Below are positions 21,686 through 31,234 of a DNA stretch of 64,000 bases, one piece after another. The notes beneath the pieces were generated by a model. That model was not told where the DNA came from. It saw nothing but the letters and a program-made list of their open reading frames with translations, and made no database searches. How positions within the stretch are numbered: the stretch's first letter is position 1; each line of letters opens with the position of its first letter. The stretch covers positions 310,001 through 374,000 of the forward strand of contig NZ_BONR01000001.1 in assembly GCF_016862815.1 (NCBI RefSeq), read 5' to 3'. Source of the stretch: Demequina activiva. Its GTDB lineage: Bacteria > Actinomycetota > Actinomycetes > Actinomycetales > Demequinaceae. The translations under genes were made by a program, and so were the position numbers.

Positions 21686-24600
21686 TCAGTTCCTGCGGCG
21701 CCGTGCCACCACCAGGAACAGTGCTCCGAGGCCCGCGAGCGCGGCAGCGAGCGGCACCAGCGCGCCCGCGTCGGTGCCAGTGAGAGCCAGGCTTCCGCCG
21801 TTGCCGTCGGTCTCGCTCTCGGCGTCGCCGCCGCCAGCCGATCCCGTGGCTGAGGCGTTCGCGCACGCGCTCGTCGTCGGCGGATAGGACACCGTCGTGA
21901 CGGCTTCCGGGTTCACCTGGAACAGCACATCCGTGTCCTCACGGGTCCACGCGAAGTTGCCGTCGGTCTCGACGTACGTGCCGTCCGAGAGGCGCTCCCA
22001 GCCCGGCCATTGGAGGGGATCGCCGTCCGACGCTCCGGGCCACAGCATCCGGCCCTGCAGCGGCAGGTCCGAGACCACGTAGTCGTCGCCCTCAGGGTTC
22101 ACGAATGTCACCGTCAGCGGGTTGGTGCCCTGCTCGGGGAAGCCGTCCGGCAGCGCGACGTTCCACGAAAGGTACGGGATCTCTGCAACGCACTGCGCGA
22201 CGACGGACGTCAGCACCAGGGGCGGGTCCTCCCCCACCTCGATCACGAGCAGGGCGGTCGCGGTCTGTCCTGCGGCGTCGATGATCGTGTACTCGACCGA
22301 GACTTCTCCCGAGAAGCCCGGGCGCGGCGTGAACACCAGGGAGCCGTCCGTGTCCAGCACGAGGGTCCCGTACTGCGCATCCATCGGAGCGTGGCCCACC
22401 ACACGGATGCCGGTGCCGCCGTCATTGCCAAGCAGGCCCTCGCCAGCGCCGATGCGCAGGGGGGTGCCGCCGGGAGTCGCCACGCGGTTGTCGGTGGCTC
22501 TCGGGAGAACTGTCACCGTGACGGTCGCCGTCGACTCCTGACCCTCAGCGTCCTCGACCGTGTACGTGAAGGTGGCGGTGCCGGAGAACGTCAGCGGGGC
22601 TGTGTAGATCAGGTGCCCCTCTGCCGTCACGCTGACCACACCGTCGTCCGGATCCGTGACGGATACCACGCTCAGGCCAGTCCCCGCGTCGTTGTCACGC
22701 ACGCGGATGGTCACGTCACCGCCGGCGACAGCCGTCGCAGCGTCGTCAACGGCCACAGGCCGCACCACAACGGTGACGGTGGCAGCGACCTCCTGGCCGT
22801 CGGCGTCCCTTGCGGTATAGGTGAACGTGTCCGTGCCGGAGAAGCCCGCCGCGGGCGTGTACGCGATCGTGTCATCGCTGTTCACGACCGCCGCGCCATG
22901 GGCCGGCTCGGTCACCGACGCCACCGTCAGATCCGTGCCCACGTCGTTGGCGAGCACCTCGATGTCCACGGAGGTGTCAGCCGTCGTGAAGCTGGCGTCG
23001 TCGGCAGCCGTCGGAGTCACCCTGACGGCCACCGCAGCCGAGACCTGCTGGCCAGCGGCGTCCTCGACCGTGTAGGTGAAGGAATCGATCCCTGAGTAGC
23101 CCGGATTGGGCGTGTACTCCACCGAGCCGTCAGCCGTGATCGTGACCACGCCGTCGGCAGGCTGCGTCACCGCCACCACCTCGAGCGCGGAGCCGTGGTC
23201 GTTGTCGAGGACGTCGATGTCGACGGCGACGTCGACCTGCGTCGAGGCCGCGTCGGAGGCAGCCAACGGCGTCACCGCGACGGTCACCGTCGCGGTGACC
23301 TCCTGGCCCTCGGCGTCCTGGACGGTGTACGTGAAGGAGTCCGCGCCGGAGAAGTCCGTGTCCGGCGTGTACGTCACGGTGCCGTCACTGTTGATGGTGA
23401 CCTCGCCGTCGGCCGGGTCCGACACGTCCACCACCGCAAGCGTGGTGCCCAGGTCGTTGTCCACCACATCGATGTCGACCGCAGTGTTCACCGCCGTAGA
23501 TGCCGCATCATTGGCCGCCACGGGTGTGACCGTCACGGTCACCGTCGCCGAAACCTCCTGGCCCTTGTCGTCGCGGACCGTGTACGTGAACGTGTCCGTG
23601 CCCGAGAAGCCCGCGTCAGGCGTATACGTCACCGTGCCATCGCCGTTGACCGTGGCCGCGCCGTTGGCCGCATCCGACACCGACACCACGTCCAGCAGGG
23701 TTCCCGCATCGTTGCCGTCGACAACGATGTCCACCGCCGTGCCCGCCGGGGTGGTCGCCGCGTCGTCCGCAGCCGTCGGCGCCACACTGACGACGACCAC
23801 TGCCGAGACCTGCTGTCCGTCAGCGTCCTCGGCGGTGTAGGTGAAGGTGTCGGTGCCGGAGAAGCCCGCGTCCGGTGCGTACTCCACGGTGCCGTCACCG
23901 TTGATCGTGACCACGCCATCAGCAGGCTGCGTCACCGACACCACGTCCAACGCTGTGCCGCGATCGTTGTCGAGCACGTCGATGTCGACCGGGACGTCGA
24001 CCTGCGTCGATGCCGCATCGGAGGCCGCAGCTGGGGTGACCGTGACCGTGACCGTGGCGGTGGTCCGCTGGCCCGCGGCGTCCTCGACCGCGTAGATGAA
24101 GGTGTCGATGCCGGAGAAGTCCGTGTCCGCCGTGTACGTCAGGGTGCCGTCGACGTTGAGCGTGACCTCGCCGTTGGCCGGGTCCGACACGTCGACAACC
24201 GCAAGCGTGGTGCCCAGGTCGTTGTCCACCACATCGATGTCGACCGCGGTGTTCACCGCCGTGGAGGCCGCGTCGTCCGTGGCCACCGGCGTCACCGTGA
24301 CGGTGACCGTTGCCGTGGCCTCCTGGCCATCCGCGTCCTCGACCGTGTACGTGAACGTGTCCGTGCCGGAGAAACCGGCGTCGGGCGTGTAGGTCACGGT
24401 GCCGTCGCCGTTGTCCGTCACCGATCCGTCAGTGGGGTCCGACACGTCCACGACCGTGAGCGTGGTGCCTGCGTCGTTGCCCTCGACATCGATGTCCACC
24501 GCGGTGCCTGCCAGCGTGCTGGCCGCGTCGTCGGCCGCCACCGGAGTCACGGTGACGGTCACCGTCGCGGTGGCCTGCTGGCCGTCGGCGTCCTCCACCG

Positions 24601-27600
24601 TGTACGTGAACACGTCGATGCCCGAGTAGCCCGGGTTGGGCTCGTACTCCACGGTGCCGTCACCGTTGATCGTGACCACGCCGTCGGCGGGCTGCGTCAC
24701 CGACACCACGTCCAGCGAGGTGCCGACGTCGCCCCCACGCGCGTCGATGTCGACGGGGGTGTCCACACTGGTGGACGCTGCGTCGTCCGCTGCCGTGGGG
24801 GTGACGGTGATCGTCAGGGTCGCAGTCGCCTCGAAGCCGGAGGAGTCGCGGGCCGTGTACTGCGAGCTCACCACGCCGGACGTGCCGGTGGCCGGCACGA
24901 AGACGTAGGAACCGTCCGCCGCGATGGTCAGCGATCCCTCGGCAGAGTCGATAGCGCCGAACCCGATCACCTCGAGGTCGCTGCCGACGTCGTTGGCGAG
25001 CACGCCCGCCGCGTCATCGACCGTCAGGGTCGTGTTGGCCGGAGTGGTGCCGGCGTCGTCGACCGCGCCCGCAGCGACGACGATCGTGAGCGTGGCAGTG
25101 GTCTCCTGGCCCGAGCCATCGCGCGCGACGTACGTCGACTCGACCACACCGGAGAAGCCGCTCGCCGGCGTGAACGTGTAGCTGCCGTCACCGTTGATCG
25201 CCAGCGAGCCGGATGCAGCATCGACCGCGGAGAAGCTCACCACGGTGAGGTCGGAGCCGGCATCGTTCGACAGGACGCCGGCCGCGGCGTCACGGCTGAC
25301 CGCCGTGTCCACATCGGTCGCGTCGACATCGTCGAGGGCCGTGGGGGTGACCGTGACGGTCACGGTCGCGGTGACCTGCTGGCCCTCCGCGTCCTCGACC
25401 GTATAGGTGAAGGTGTCGGTGCCGGAGAAATCCGTGTCCGGCGTGTAGAGCACCGTGTCGTCCACGTTGATGACGGCCGTGCCGTCAGACGGCTCGGTGA
25501 TCGAGACGAGCTCCAGTGCGGAGCCATCATCGTTGGCCAGCACCGTCACCGAGACGGCGGTGTTCGCGGTGGTGGTCTCGGCGTCGTCGACCGCGATCGG
25601 GGAGACAGTGACGGTGACCGTGGCCGTGGCCTGCTGGCCCTCGGCGTCCTCGACCGTATAGGTGAAGGTGTCGGTGCCGGAGAAATCCGTGTCCGGCGTG
25701 TACGTCACGGTGCCGTCGCCATTGACCGCCGCGGAGCCGTTGCTCGGGTCCGTGGCGCCGATCACGGCAAGCGTGGCGCCGGAGTCGTTGGCGATCACGT
25801 CGATGCCCACCGCAGTGTTGACCGGCGTCGACGCCGCATCGTCGGCAGCCACCGGAGTCACCGTGACCGTCACCGTAGCCGTCGCCTGCTGGCCCTCGTC
25901 GTCGCGGACCGTGTACGTGAACGTGTCCGTCCCGGAGAAGCCTGCGTCGGGCACATACTCCACGGTGCCGTCAGCGTTGATCGTGACCGCGCCAACGGTC
26001 GGCTGCGTCACCGACACCACGTCCAGCGACGTGCCTGCATCGTTCGCACGCACGTCGACGTCCACCGCCGTGCCTGCCGGCGTGGTCGCCGCATCGTCGG
26101 TGACCACAGGCGTGACCGTGATCGTGACCGTCGCGACGGACTCCTGCCCCTCGGCGTCCACGAGCGTGTAGGTGAAGGTGTCGGTTCCTGAGAAGCTGCC
26201 GCTGGGCGTGTACAGGACAGTGTCGTCGAGATCGATGACCGCGGCGCCGTTGGACGGCTGGGTGATCGACAGGACGGCCGCGACGTCGCCAAGGTCATTG
26301 GCGAGGACGTCCACCACGACAGCGGTGTCCGCGGTGGTGGTCTCGGCGTCGTCGACCGCCAGCGGCGTGACCGTGACGGTGACCGTGGCCGTGGTCTGCT
26401 GGCCCTCGGCGTCCTCGACTGTGTAGGTGAAGGTGTCGGTGCCGGAGAAGTCCGTGTCCGGCGTATACGTCACGGTGCCGTCGACGTTGACCGTGACCTC
26501 ACCCCTGGCCGGGTCGGACGCGTCCACGACCGCGAGCGTGGTGCCCAGGTCGTTGTCCACGACGTCGATGTCGACCGCGGTGTTGACCGGCGTCGACGCC
26601 GCATCGCCCGTGGCCACCGGCGTCACCGTCACCGTGACGGTCGCCGTGGCCTCCTGGCCATCCGCGGCCTCGACCGTGTACGTGAACGTGTCCGTGCCGG
26701 AGAAGCCCGCGTGAGGCGCGTACTCCACTGTGCCGTCACCGTTGATCGTGACCACGCCATCGGTCGGCTGCGTCACCGACATCACGTCCAGCGAGCTGCC
26801 CGCATCGTTGGCCTCGGCATCGATGACCACTGCCGTGCCGGCGGCGGTGGTCGCCGCGTCGTCGACCGCCAGCGGCGTCACCGTGATCGTGACCGTGGCC
26901 GTGGCCTGCTGGCCCTCCGCGTCCTGGGCCGTGTAGGTGAACGTGTCCGTGCCAGAGAAGCCATCGGCCGGCGTATACAGAACGGTGTCGTCGAGGTCGA
27001 TCACCGCAGCACCGTTCGTCGGCTGCGTGATCGACAGCACGTCGAGCGTGGCACCGACGTCGTTGCCCAGCACAGAGACCGCTACAGCGGAGTTCGCGGT
27101 GGTGGTCTCGGCGTCGTCGACCGCCAGCGGCGTCACCGTGACAGCGACCGTGGCTGTGGCCTCCTGACCATCCTCGTCCTCGACGGTGTACGTGAACGTG
27201 TCCGTTCCGGAGAAGTTGGCGTCCGGCGTGTAGGTCACAGTGCCGTCGCCGTTGATGGCGACCTCGCCATTGGCCGGGTCGGACACGTTCACGACGGCAA
27301 GGGTGCTTCCCGTGTCGTTGTCCACCACATCGAGGTCGACGGCTGTGTTGACCGCGGTGGAAGCCGCGTCATCGGCAGCGATCGGCGTGACCGTGATCGT
27401 CAGGGTCGCCGTCGCCTGCTGGTCCTCGTCGTCCTGGACCGTGTAGTCGGAGACCACGATGCCGGAGAAGCCGGAGGCGGGCGCGAAGTCGTACGAGCCG
27501 TCCGCGGCTATGGACAGCGTGCCCTCCACGGGATCGATGCTGTCGAAGGCCACGACGGTCAGCGAGGAGCCAGCGTCGTTGGCGCGCACGCCGGCGAGCG

Positions 27601-30220
27601 CATCGCGGGTGATGGCGACGCCCGCGACGGTCGTGTCCGCGTCGTCCACCGCCACCGGCGTCACGGTCACCGTGACGGTCGCGGTGCGCTGCTGGCCGTC
27701 ATCGTCTTCGACCACGTAGTCGAACGTCACGGTGCCGGAGAAGTCTTCCTCCGGCGTGAACAGGAAGGTGCCATCGCCGTTGTCGACCACCATCCCGCTC
27801 GTGGGATCGGTGACGCCGACGATCTCGAGTCCCGTGCCGCTGTCATTGGCCACGGCGTCGATGGTGACTGGCGTGTTCGCGGGCGTGGTCTCCGCGTCGT
27901 CTGCCGCGATGGGTCCCACGGCGACGGTGACCGTCGCGGTCACCTCCTGGCCCGAGTCGTCGCGAGCGGTGTACGTGAAGGTGTCGATGCCGGAGAAGTC
28001 CGTGTCCGGTGTGTACGTCACGGTGCCGTCGCCATTGACCGCAACGGAGCCGCTGCTCGGGTCCGTAGTGCCGATCACGGCAAGCGTGGCGCCGGAGTCA
28101 TTGGAGATCACGTCGATGCCCACGGCGGTGTTGAACGGCGTCGACGCTGAGTCGTCGGCCGCTGCGGGGACCACGGTGATGGTCAGGGTCGCCGACCCGC
28201 TCGCGCCGCTCGTGCTCGCGACGGTGTAGTCCGCGGTCACGATGCCGGAGTAGTTCGTGGCAGGCACGAACGTGTACGAGCCGTCGATGTCGACCGTGAG
28301 GACGCCGATGCCTGCGTCAACGGCGTCCGCGGAGGTGACCGTCAGGCCCGCGCCCGAGTCGTTGGCCAGCACGCCGGTCGCCGCATCGCGCGTCACCGTG
28401 ACGTTCACGGGAGTGGTGGCAGCGTCGTCGACGGCCACGAGGTCTGCGTAGACCGTCGCGCTGTCCTCGACGGGTTCGATGGACGAGCCACCCGCCTGTG
28501 CCGTGGCAGTGGCGGTGTTGGTCACGAATCCGGCGCTGAGATCGTCGGAGTCCACCGCGTAGGTCGCCGTGCACGTGCCGGAGGCGCCCGGCGCGAGCGA
28601 CGCCCACGAGCAGCCGGACACCGTGGCCGTCGGATCGGACACGGCCACGGTCGTCAGGGTGACGTTTCCGCTGTTGGTGACCTCGAGCGAGAACGTCAGG
28701 GTCTGGCCGCCGGCGACCTCTCCGCCGGTGTGAGTCTTCTCAAGCTCGAGCACCGGCGTCGCGGGATACTCGAGGGTCACCGCGTAGTCCTCGACCTCAC
28801 CCTCGAGGGTCATGCCCGTGGGCTCGAGGGCGACACTCGTGGGCGCTGTGCGCAGACGCAGGAAGCTTGCGACGGTGGTGGTTGCCGGCAGCGTCGTGGG
28901 GACGGCGAAGTCCAGGGAGACGGCACCGCCGCCGGTGGGGCACGCGACCGTCGACGACTTGTCCTCGGGATCGAAGGTGCCGTCGCCGTGCCAGTCGATC
29001 CAGCCGGCCACATGCGCGGGGGAGCCGGCGGTGGCCTGGCACTGGACGTTCGAGAGCGTGTACGTGGTGCCCGGGGTCGCGCTGAGCGTGCCCGGAGCAG
29101 CGACCGCGTCGTCGTTGGCGTCGCCAGCTGCGGTGGCACTGTGCAGAGAGGCCTGCTCGAAGGTCACAGCGGAGCCCAAGCGCCGGTCCGGCTGCACCCG
29201 CTGGGCGAGAGCGAAGCTGCCGAACATCTCGGTGCCGGTCCCCGAGGTGTAGTTGGGGACCGTGCCGCCGCTGAACTTCGCGGTGGCGAGGGCGCCCGCC
29301 ACGCCGTAGCCTGCGGGGGCGTCGCCAAAGTCGAAGGGCAGCACGACGCCGAAGGCGACCGCCTCGTAGCCGCGCCCGCGAATGGTCACGTCGGTGGCGG
29401 ACATCGCTCCGTCCGCGAGCGCGACCACGGTGGGGTTGGGTCGCAGCGCGGCAGTGCTGCCCTCGCACGTGTCGTTGGCGGCGCCGCGCAGCTCGAGGCG
29501 AGTCCCGCCTCCGGCTGCCGTCTGTCGCGCATAGGTCTGCTGAGTGCAGCTCGCGCCCCGGATGCGCTCGAGCACTCGCCAGGTACTGCCTGCCGGCGCC
29601 GTGGCGCCGATGTACTCCTGGACGGTGCCGCTGCCAGCGGCTCCCGTCACCGCGGACTCGGCCTGAGCCATCACCAGACTCGTGCCGGGCACGGGGACGC
29701 GCTGCGTGGCGCTCACCACCCATTCCACAGCACAGTCGATGTCGAACTCGATGGTGTTGCCGTCGTGGATGTTGAGGATGCCCGCGGCGGCGCCTGCGGG
29801 CAGCGTATAGAGGTTGTCGAAGCCGTCTCCCTGCCAGGTGCCGCTGCGCCACGCGGAGATCAGTGCGCTCGCGTCCTTGCCCGACTGGTTGGTGCCACCC
29901 AAGCGCACCAGGTTGGAGATCACACACCTGGTCTCGAACGTCTGTCCACCGGCGACGAAGGTCTCGACACGCGAGATGGTGCCGGCCGTGGGAACCAACG
30001 ACGTACCGTGCGCGCCCCAAGACACCCACTCCACCGCGGGAAAGCTCGCGGCACCTCCGCTGGACTGCACTGCAGCCGCCGGTGTGGCACTCAGCACAGA
30101 CCCTGGAACCATGACGGTCACGGCAAGCATCGTCAGCGTGATCAGGGAGGCATAGCGTGCCGCGGCGGCGCTGTGCGCGCGCGCGAAAATAGACGTTCTC
30201 AAGTGTGACCCCTCAGCCAT
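21686..30220 (-). CDS. Giant wall-anchored adhesin with 24 tandem cadherin/Ig-like repeats
   Basis: About 2,844 residues from the ATG at 30220 (MAEGSHLRTSIFARAH), the start nearest the signal peptide; it lacks a clear ribosome site. Order of parts: signal peptide (SLITLTMLAVTVMVPGSVLS to ATPAAA); a ~420-residue head like CshA/GEVED domains (PFDFGDAPAGYG, then GEVEDYAVTL); a DUF11-type domain with VTNSGNVTLTTVAVSDPTAT; 24 repeats of 85-91 residues with core TPDTDFSGTDTFTYTVEDA; a ~110-residue C-terminal domain with two Cys; and LALTGTDA, a hydrophobic helix and RRRRN. LALTG fits the LAxTG signal of class E sortases. The repeats resemble the tandem-95 / cadherin-like family. It should project from the wall and bind a surface or polymer; the ligand is unknown. 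Confidence 0.87.
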   Translation of the reverse strand: MAEGSHLRTSIFARAHSAAAARYASLITLTMLAVTVMVPGSVLSATPAAAVQSSGGAASFPAVEWVSWGAHGTSLVPTAGTISRVETFVAGGQTFETRCVISNLVRLGGTNQSGKDASALISAWRSGTWQGDGFDNLYTLPAGAAAGILNIHDGNTIEFDIDCAVEWVVSATQRVPVPGTSLVMAQAESAVTGAAGSGTVQEYIGATAPAGSTWRVLERIRGASCTQQTYARQTAAGGGTRLELRGAANDTCEGSTAALRPNPTVVALADGAMSATDVTIRGRGYEAVAFGVVLPFDFGDAPAGYGVAGALATAKFSGGTVPNYTSGTGTEMFGSFALAQRVQPDRRLGSAVTFEQASLHSATAAGDANDDAVAAPGTLSATPGTTYTLSNVQCQATAGSPAHVAGWIDWHGDGTFDPEDKSSTVACPTGGGAVSLDFAVPTTLPATTTVASFLRLRTAPTSVALEPTGMTLEGEVEDYAVTLEYPATPVLELEKTHTGGEVAGGQTLTFSLEVTNSGNVTLTTVAVSDPTATVSGCSWASLAPGASGTCTATYAVDSDDLSAGFVTNTATATAQAGGSSIEPVEDSATVYADLVAVDDAATTPVNVTVTRDAATGVLANDSGAGLTVTSADAVDAGIGVLTVDIDGSYTFVPATNYSGIVTADYTVASTSGASGSATLTITVVPAAADDSASTPFNTAVGIDVISNDSGATLAVIGTTDPSSGSVAVNGDGTVTYTPDTDFSGIDTFTYTARDDSGQEVTATVTVAVGPIAADDAETTPANTPVTIDAVANDSGTGLEIVGVTDPTSGMVVDNGDGTFLFTPEEDFSGTVTFDYVVEDDDGQQRTATVTVTVTPVAVDDADTTVAGVAITRDALAGVRANDAGSSLTVVAFDSIDPVEGTLSIAADGSYDFAPASGFSGIVVSDYTVQDDEDQQATATLTITVTPIAADDAASTAVNTAVDLDVVDNDTGSTLAVVNVSDPANGEVAINGDGTVTYTPDANFSGTDTFTYTVEDEDGQEATATVAVTVTPLAVDDAETTTANSAVAVSVLGNDVGATLDVLSITQPTNGAAVIDLDDTVLYTPADGFSGTDTFTYTAQDAEGQQATATVTITVTPLAVDDAATTAAGTAVVIDAEANDAGSSLDVMSVTQPTDGVVTINGDGTVEYAPHAGFSGTDTFTYTVEAADGQEATATVTVTVTPVATGDAASTPVNTAVDIDVVDNDLGTTLAVVDASDPARGEVTVNVDGTVTYTPDTDFSGTDTFTYTVEDAEGQQTTATVTVTVTPLAVDDAETTTADTAVVVDVLANDLGDVAAVLSITQPSNGAAVIDLDDTVLYTPSGSFSGTDTFTYTLVDAEGQESVATVTITVTPVVTDDAATTPAGTAVDVDVRANDAGTSLDVVSVTQPTVGAVTINADGTVEYVPDAGFSGTDTFTYTVRDDEGQQATATVTVTVTPVAADDAASTPVNTAVGIDVIANDSGATLAVIGATDPSNGSAAVNGDGTVTYTPDTDFSGTDTFTYTVEDAEGQQATATVTVTVSPIAVDDAETTTANTAVSVTVLANDDGSALELVSITEPSDGTAVINVDDTVLYTPDTDFSGTDTFTYTVEDAEGQQVTATVTVTVTPTALDDVDATDVDTAVSRDAAAGVLSNDAGSDLTVVSFSAVDAASGSLAINGDGSYTFTPASGFSGVVESTYVARDGSGQETTATLTIVVAAGAVDDAGTTPANTTLTVDDAAGVLANDVGSDLEVIGFGAIDSAEGSLTIAADGSYVFVPATGTSGVVSSQYTARDSSGFEATATLTITVTPTAADDAASTSVDTPVDIDARGGDVGTSLDVVSVTQPADGVVTINGDGTVEYEPNPGYSGIDVFTYTVEDADGQQATATVTVTVTPVAADDAASTLAGTAVDIDVEGNDAGTTLTVVDVSDPTDGSVTDNGDGTVTYTPDAGFSGTDTFTYTVEDADGQEATATVTVTVTPVATDDAASTAVNTAVDIDVVDNDLGTTLAVVDVSDPANGEVTLNVDGTLTYTADTDFSGIDTFIYAVEDAAGQRTTATVTVTVTPAAASDAASTQVDVPVDIDVLDNDRGTALDVVSVTQPADGVVTINGDGTVEYAPDAGFSGTDTFTYTAEDADGQQVSAVVVVSVAPTAADDAATTPAGTAVDIVVDGNDAGTLLDVVSVSDAANGAATVNGDGTVTYTPDAGFSGTDTFTYTVRDDKGQEVSATVTVTVTPVAANDAASTAVNTAVDIDVVDNDLGTTLAVVDVSDPADGEVTINSDGTVTYTPDTDFSGADSFTYTVQDAEGQEVTATVTVAVTPLAASDAASTQVDVAVDIDVLDNDHGSALEVVAVTQPADGVVTITADGSVEYTPNPGYSGIDSFTYTVEDAAGQQVSAAVAVRVTPTAADDASFTTADTSVDIEVLANDVGTDLTVASVTEPAHGAAVVNSDDTIAYTPAAGFSGTDTFTYTARDADGQEVAATVTVVVRPVAVDDAATAVAGGDVTIRVRDNDAGTGLSVVSVTDPDDGVVSVTAEGHLIYTAPLTFSGTATFTYTVEDAEGQESTATVTVTVLPRATDNRVATPGGTPLRIGAGEGLLGNDGGTGIRVVGHAPMDAQYGTLVLDTDGSLVFTPRPGFSGEVSVEYTIIDAAGQTATALLVIEVGEDPPLVLTSVVAQCVAEIPYLSWNVALPDGFPEQGTNPLTVTFVNPEGDDYVVSDLPLQGRMLWPGASDGDPLQWPGWERLSDGTYVETDGNFAWTREDTDVLFQVNPEAVTTVSYPPTTSACANASATGSAGGGDAESETDGNGGSLALTGTDAGALVPLAAALAGLGALFLVVARRRRN
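22235..28429 (-). repeat. 24 tandem ~258-bp coding repeats with trimer super-repeats
   Basis: Each unit codes for about 86 residues (85 in most, 90-91 in units 1, 4, 13, 14 and 24). Units begin near DDAxSTxxNTAVDIDV and end near ATVTVTVTPVA. By sequence type they recur every third unit: units 5-6-7, 8-9-10 and 11-12 repeat one trimer (about 25335-27375). Units 15-16-17, 18-19-20 and 21 repeat another (about 22750-24790). Units 17 and 20 are nearly identical over their first half at both DNA (near 24207 and 23448) and protein level. Confidence 0.85.
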
Positions 30221-30560
30221 CGTTGGCACGAGGTCCCGAAGTGCCCGGGACGTGCCGCAGAACCACAGACTAGGGCATGACGCCACCACACATGACGTTC
30301 GTCACGTCCGCGTGGCGAACGCCACTCGGACGGCGGGGCAGTCTGCACCGTTCGTACGAGAACGCCCCCTTTTTCACCGTCTCGCTCGCCCCCAGGAGGG
30401 TTGCTGTCCGCGATACGCGAACGGCTGATGGGAATGCCCTGGAATGGGCGCTCAGGTCTCTCAGGCGCCGATAGGCATGGACTGTTTGCGCCGTCAGGAT
30501 GGTTGACAGGGGTGCGGGAGCCGCCTGGCGCCCGTGAACCGAGTTCGAAGGAGGCACGCT
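30221..30560. other. Long intergenic region between the adhesin and an SRPBCC gene
   Basis: 340 bases between divergent genes, so it must hold both promoters. On the minus strand TAGTCT (30273-30268) could be a -10 box for the adhesin; no good -35 is seen. On the plus strand TTGACA occurs at 30503-30508 with no matching -10. A 65-codon plus-strand frame (30277-30474) has no recognisable product. I see no RNA gene. Confidence 0.4.
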
Positions 30561-31058
30561 ATGCCTACTGCTCAGAGCACCATCGACGTGAACGTTCCCC
30601 TCAGCACCGCGTACAACCAGTGGACCCAGCTGGAGACCTTCCCCCACTTCATGAGTGGCGTCGAGTCGGTCACGCAGCTCGAGGATTCCCGCACCCACTG
30701 GGTGACGAACATCGGCGGCGTGCAGCGCGAGTTCGACGCCCACATCACGGACCAGGTGCCGGACCAGCACATGGAGTGGCACAGCGTGGGCGAGCTCGAC
30801 CAGGGCGGCCGCGTCTCCTTCGAGTCGCTGGACCCGCAGACCACTCGCGTGAGCCTCACGGTCGACTGGGACCCGCAGGGCTTCGCGGAGAAGGCCGGTG
30901 CGGCGGTGGGCGTCGACGACGCTCTCGTGCGTGGCGACCTCGAGCGCTTCAAGAGCTTCATCGAGGAGCGCGGCGTCGAGGACGGCGCGTGGCGCGGCGA
31001 GATCCGTGACGCAGGCACCTCGACCACGGGTGATGAGCCGATCGATCCTCAGATCTGA
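30561..31058 (+). CDS. SRPBCC/polyketide-cyclase-like protein
   Basis: 165 residues from the ATG at 30561, with AAGGAGG seven bases upstream. The N-terminus TIDVNVPLSTAYNQWTQLET and then FPHFMSGVESV is the START/SRPBCC fold pattern. FDAHITDQVPDQHMEWHS and VDWDPQGFAEKAGA match the subgroup common in Actinobacteria as small stress-related proteins. The fold forms a hydrophobic pocket; the ligand is unknown. It stands alone with a strong double hairpin after it. Confidence 0.82.
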   Translation: MPTAQSTIDVNVPLSTAYNQWTQLETFPHFMSGVESVTQLEDSRTHWVTNIGGVQREFDAHITDQVPDQHMEWHSVGELDQGGRVSFESLDPQTTRVSLTVDWDPQGFAEKAGAAVGVDDALVRGDLERFKSFIEERGVEDGAWRGEIRDAGTSTTGDEPIDPQI

Positions 31059-31077
31059 CGCTCTCCCGCACGTAGCG

Positions 31078-31106
31078 ACGGCGGATCCGCGAGGCGGATC
31101 CGCCGT
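31078..31106 (+). terminator. Terminator after the SRPBCC gene
   Basis: Perfect 13-bp stem ACGGCGGATCCGC / GCGGATCCGCCGT with a three-base loop GAG, 19 bases past the stop. Followed by TCGTG rather than a T run. Confidence 0.7.
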
Positions 31107-31130
31107 TCGTGCGCCCGGCCGCGCTCGTGA

Positions 31131-31174
31131 CCGGCGGCCGATGCGCTGGAGGGGTGGTGCGCATCGGCCGCCGG
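31131..31174. terminator. Bidirectional hairpin between convergent genes (CGCATCGGCC family)
   Basis: Perfect 16-bp arms CCGGCGGCCGATGCGC (31131-31146) and GCGCATCGGCCGCCGG (31159-31174), 12-base loop. A second stem CCGGCGGG-TG-CCCGCCGG overlaps at 31171-31188. It sits between the SRPBCC stop and the EamA stop and can serve both strands. Confidence 0.65.
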
Positions 31175-31234
31175 CGGGTGCCCGCCGGGCCGCATGGGTG
31201 TCGCGGCCAGCGGGACAGGAATGGCTCGGTCCCG

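Noticed and set aside
23195-26191. A 998-codon open frame on the plus strand across the adhesin repeats
   Set aside because: It is antisense to the repeat array, rich in Arg, His, Gly and Asp, and stays open only because the repeated GC-rich codons have no stops in that frame. The minus strand has the true domains, signal peptide and sorting tail.
21686-30220. Tandem repeats as a possible CRISPR or non-coding satellite
   Set aside because: The units are ~258 bp, in frame, divergent mainly at third positions, and encode a well-formed domain; there are no short direct repeats with unique spacers.
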